A stretch of 6,405 bases of DNA. Origin: Clostridiaceae bacterium. Its GTDB lineage: Bacteria > Bacillota > Clostridia > Oscillospirales > Butyricicoccaceae. Of this stretch, positions 5,809 through 6,405 are shown piece after piece. How positions within the stretch are numbered: position 1 is the stretch's first letter; every line of letters begins with the position of its first letter. Under the pieces are notes generated by a model that searched no databases, was not told where the DNA came from, and saw only the letters and a program-made list of their open reading frames with translations. The stretch is taken from positions 1 through 6,405 of the forward strand of contig JAEDEU010000088.1 in NCBI GenBank assembly GCA_016293155.1, in the 5' to 3' direction. The translations under genes and the position numbers were made by a program.

Positions 5809-6405
5809 ATGTCTTATCCCACACTGATTGCTTCTATTCCGATCGAATTGATTGCCTCCGGGCTGATGCTGGGTCTCGCCTGCCGCCGGTTCCGCAGCGG
5901 AGAGCCGGGTAAAATCGGCTATCTTTCGGCGCTGCTGGGCGGCGCGGGGCTGATCGACTGTCTGTCTCACATCCTGCCGCTGATTCCGCAGCTTCCGGCG
6001 CTGTTTCCGTCCTCGCTCGCGCGGATGCTGACGGCGCTGTGTCTGACCTTTTTCTTTCTGCTGCTGTTTCAGGAGGGTGCAGCCGGCTCGGACAACCGCA
6101 CGCTCACGCTCGCGGCGGATGCCTGCGCGGGACTCCGGATGCTGATGTGCATCACCTCTGCAAACAACTGGACGGGCACGGCAGTGCTGCCCTTTTGGAC
6201 GGAAATCCGCACCGCGCTGCTGTTCGTGCTCGGACTGCTGACGGTATCCGTGTGGTTTCTGCGCCGCAGAGAACGGAGCAGGGTCTGGCTGTTCGCCGGA
6301 CTGACGCTGATTCTATGCATCCCGCCGGAGCTGTACGGCACGGAAAGCGGCGTGCTTGCTCTGATGCTCGCACTGTCTCTGGCAGCCGCGGCAGGAACCG
6401 CGGTC
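5809..6405 (+). CDS. Multi-pass membrane protein of unknown family (3' end beyond window)
   Basis: The reading frame is open from ATG 5809 to the window end, giving 199 residues without a stop; the C-terminus is missing. GAAAGGA (5793-5799) lies 9 nt before the ATG and TATAAT 31 nt before it, so the start is well supported. About seven hydrophobic segments are visible, roughly at residues 4-25, 36-59, 68-88, 98-115, 131-151, 157-174 and 180-199. Basic loops RRFRSGEPGK (26-35) and RRRERSR (152-158) suggest an outside N-terminus, with helix pairs alternating by the positive-inside rule. A conspicuous NNW (119-121) lies in an outer loop. I do not recognise a family. It could be a complete 6-8-helix membrane protein or the sensor part of a longer protein whose cytoplasmic output domain lies past the end. 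It is divergent from the muramidase gene and shares a 270-bp spacer with it. Confidence 0.82.
   Translation, partial: MSYPTLIASIPIELIASGLMLGLACRRFRSGEPGKIGYLSALLGGAGLIDCLSHILPLIPQLPALFPSSLARMLTALCLTFFFLLLFQEGAAGSDNRTLTLAADACAGLRMLMCITSANNWTGTAVLPFWTEIRTALLFVLGLLTVSVWFLRRRERSRVWLFAGLTLILCIPPELYGTESGVLALMLALSLAAAAGTAV

Overview
This window looks like a chromosomal segment of a fairly GC-rich Gram-positive bacterium of the Clostridia, plausibly a gut Oscillospirales or Butyricicoccaceae-type organism. That placement rests on domain combinations: an FHA/RodA/PBP cell-wall cluster, and a secreted GH25 muramidase carrying an InlB-type B-repeat. It also rests on strong AGGAGG or GAAAGGA ribosome binding sites and GC-rich genes separated by AT-rich spacers. 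No 16S or other marker gene is present, so the assignment is inference.

Region 1 (20-3218, + strand) is a tightly packed three-gene operon: a membrane-anchored FHA protein, a RodA/FtsW/SpoVE peptidoglycan polymerase and a short class B penicillin-binding protein. The first two genes overlap by one base at TAATG. The second and third overlap by 116 bases. A 9-bp hairpin with a T-tract ends the unit. The polymerase makes glycan strands from lipid II and the PBP cross-links them. The FHA protein probably brings in regulation by threonine phosphorylation. The gene order and the extra N-terminal membrane helices of the polymerase recall the actinobacterial fhaB-rodA-pbpA cluster, but no kinase or phosphatase gene lies in the window.

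Region 2 (3219-3788) is an AT-rich spacer with promoter-like elements, then a small XRE-family regulator. An apparently bidirectional terminator separates it from the convergent gene that follows.

Region 3 (3787-5538, - strand) is a secreted multidomain GH25 muramidase: signal peptide, Glu/Pro-rich repeat linker, catalytic domain, one B-repeat, and a C-terminal module I cannot name. It has a good sigma-A type promoter at 5607-5636. The 270-bp divergent spacer (5539-5808) contains two palindromic sites.

Region 4 (5809-6405, + strand) is a multi-pass membrane protein running off the window end with no stop. It has about seven helices in the visible 199 residues and no recognised family.

The common theme is cell-wall synthesis and remodelling. 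There is no sign of mobile elements, CRISPR, tRNA or rRNA. I see no clearly new system. The points most worth a second look are the long polymerase/PBP overlap, the kinase-less FHA-RodA-PBP operon, and the repeat linker and unnamed C-terminal module of the muramidase.
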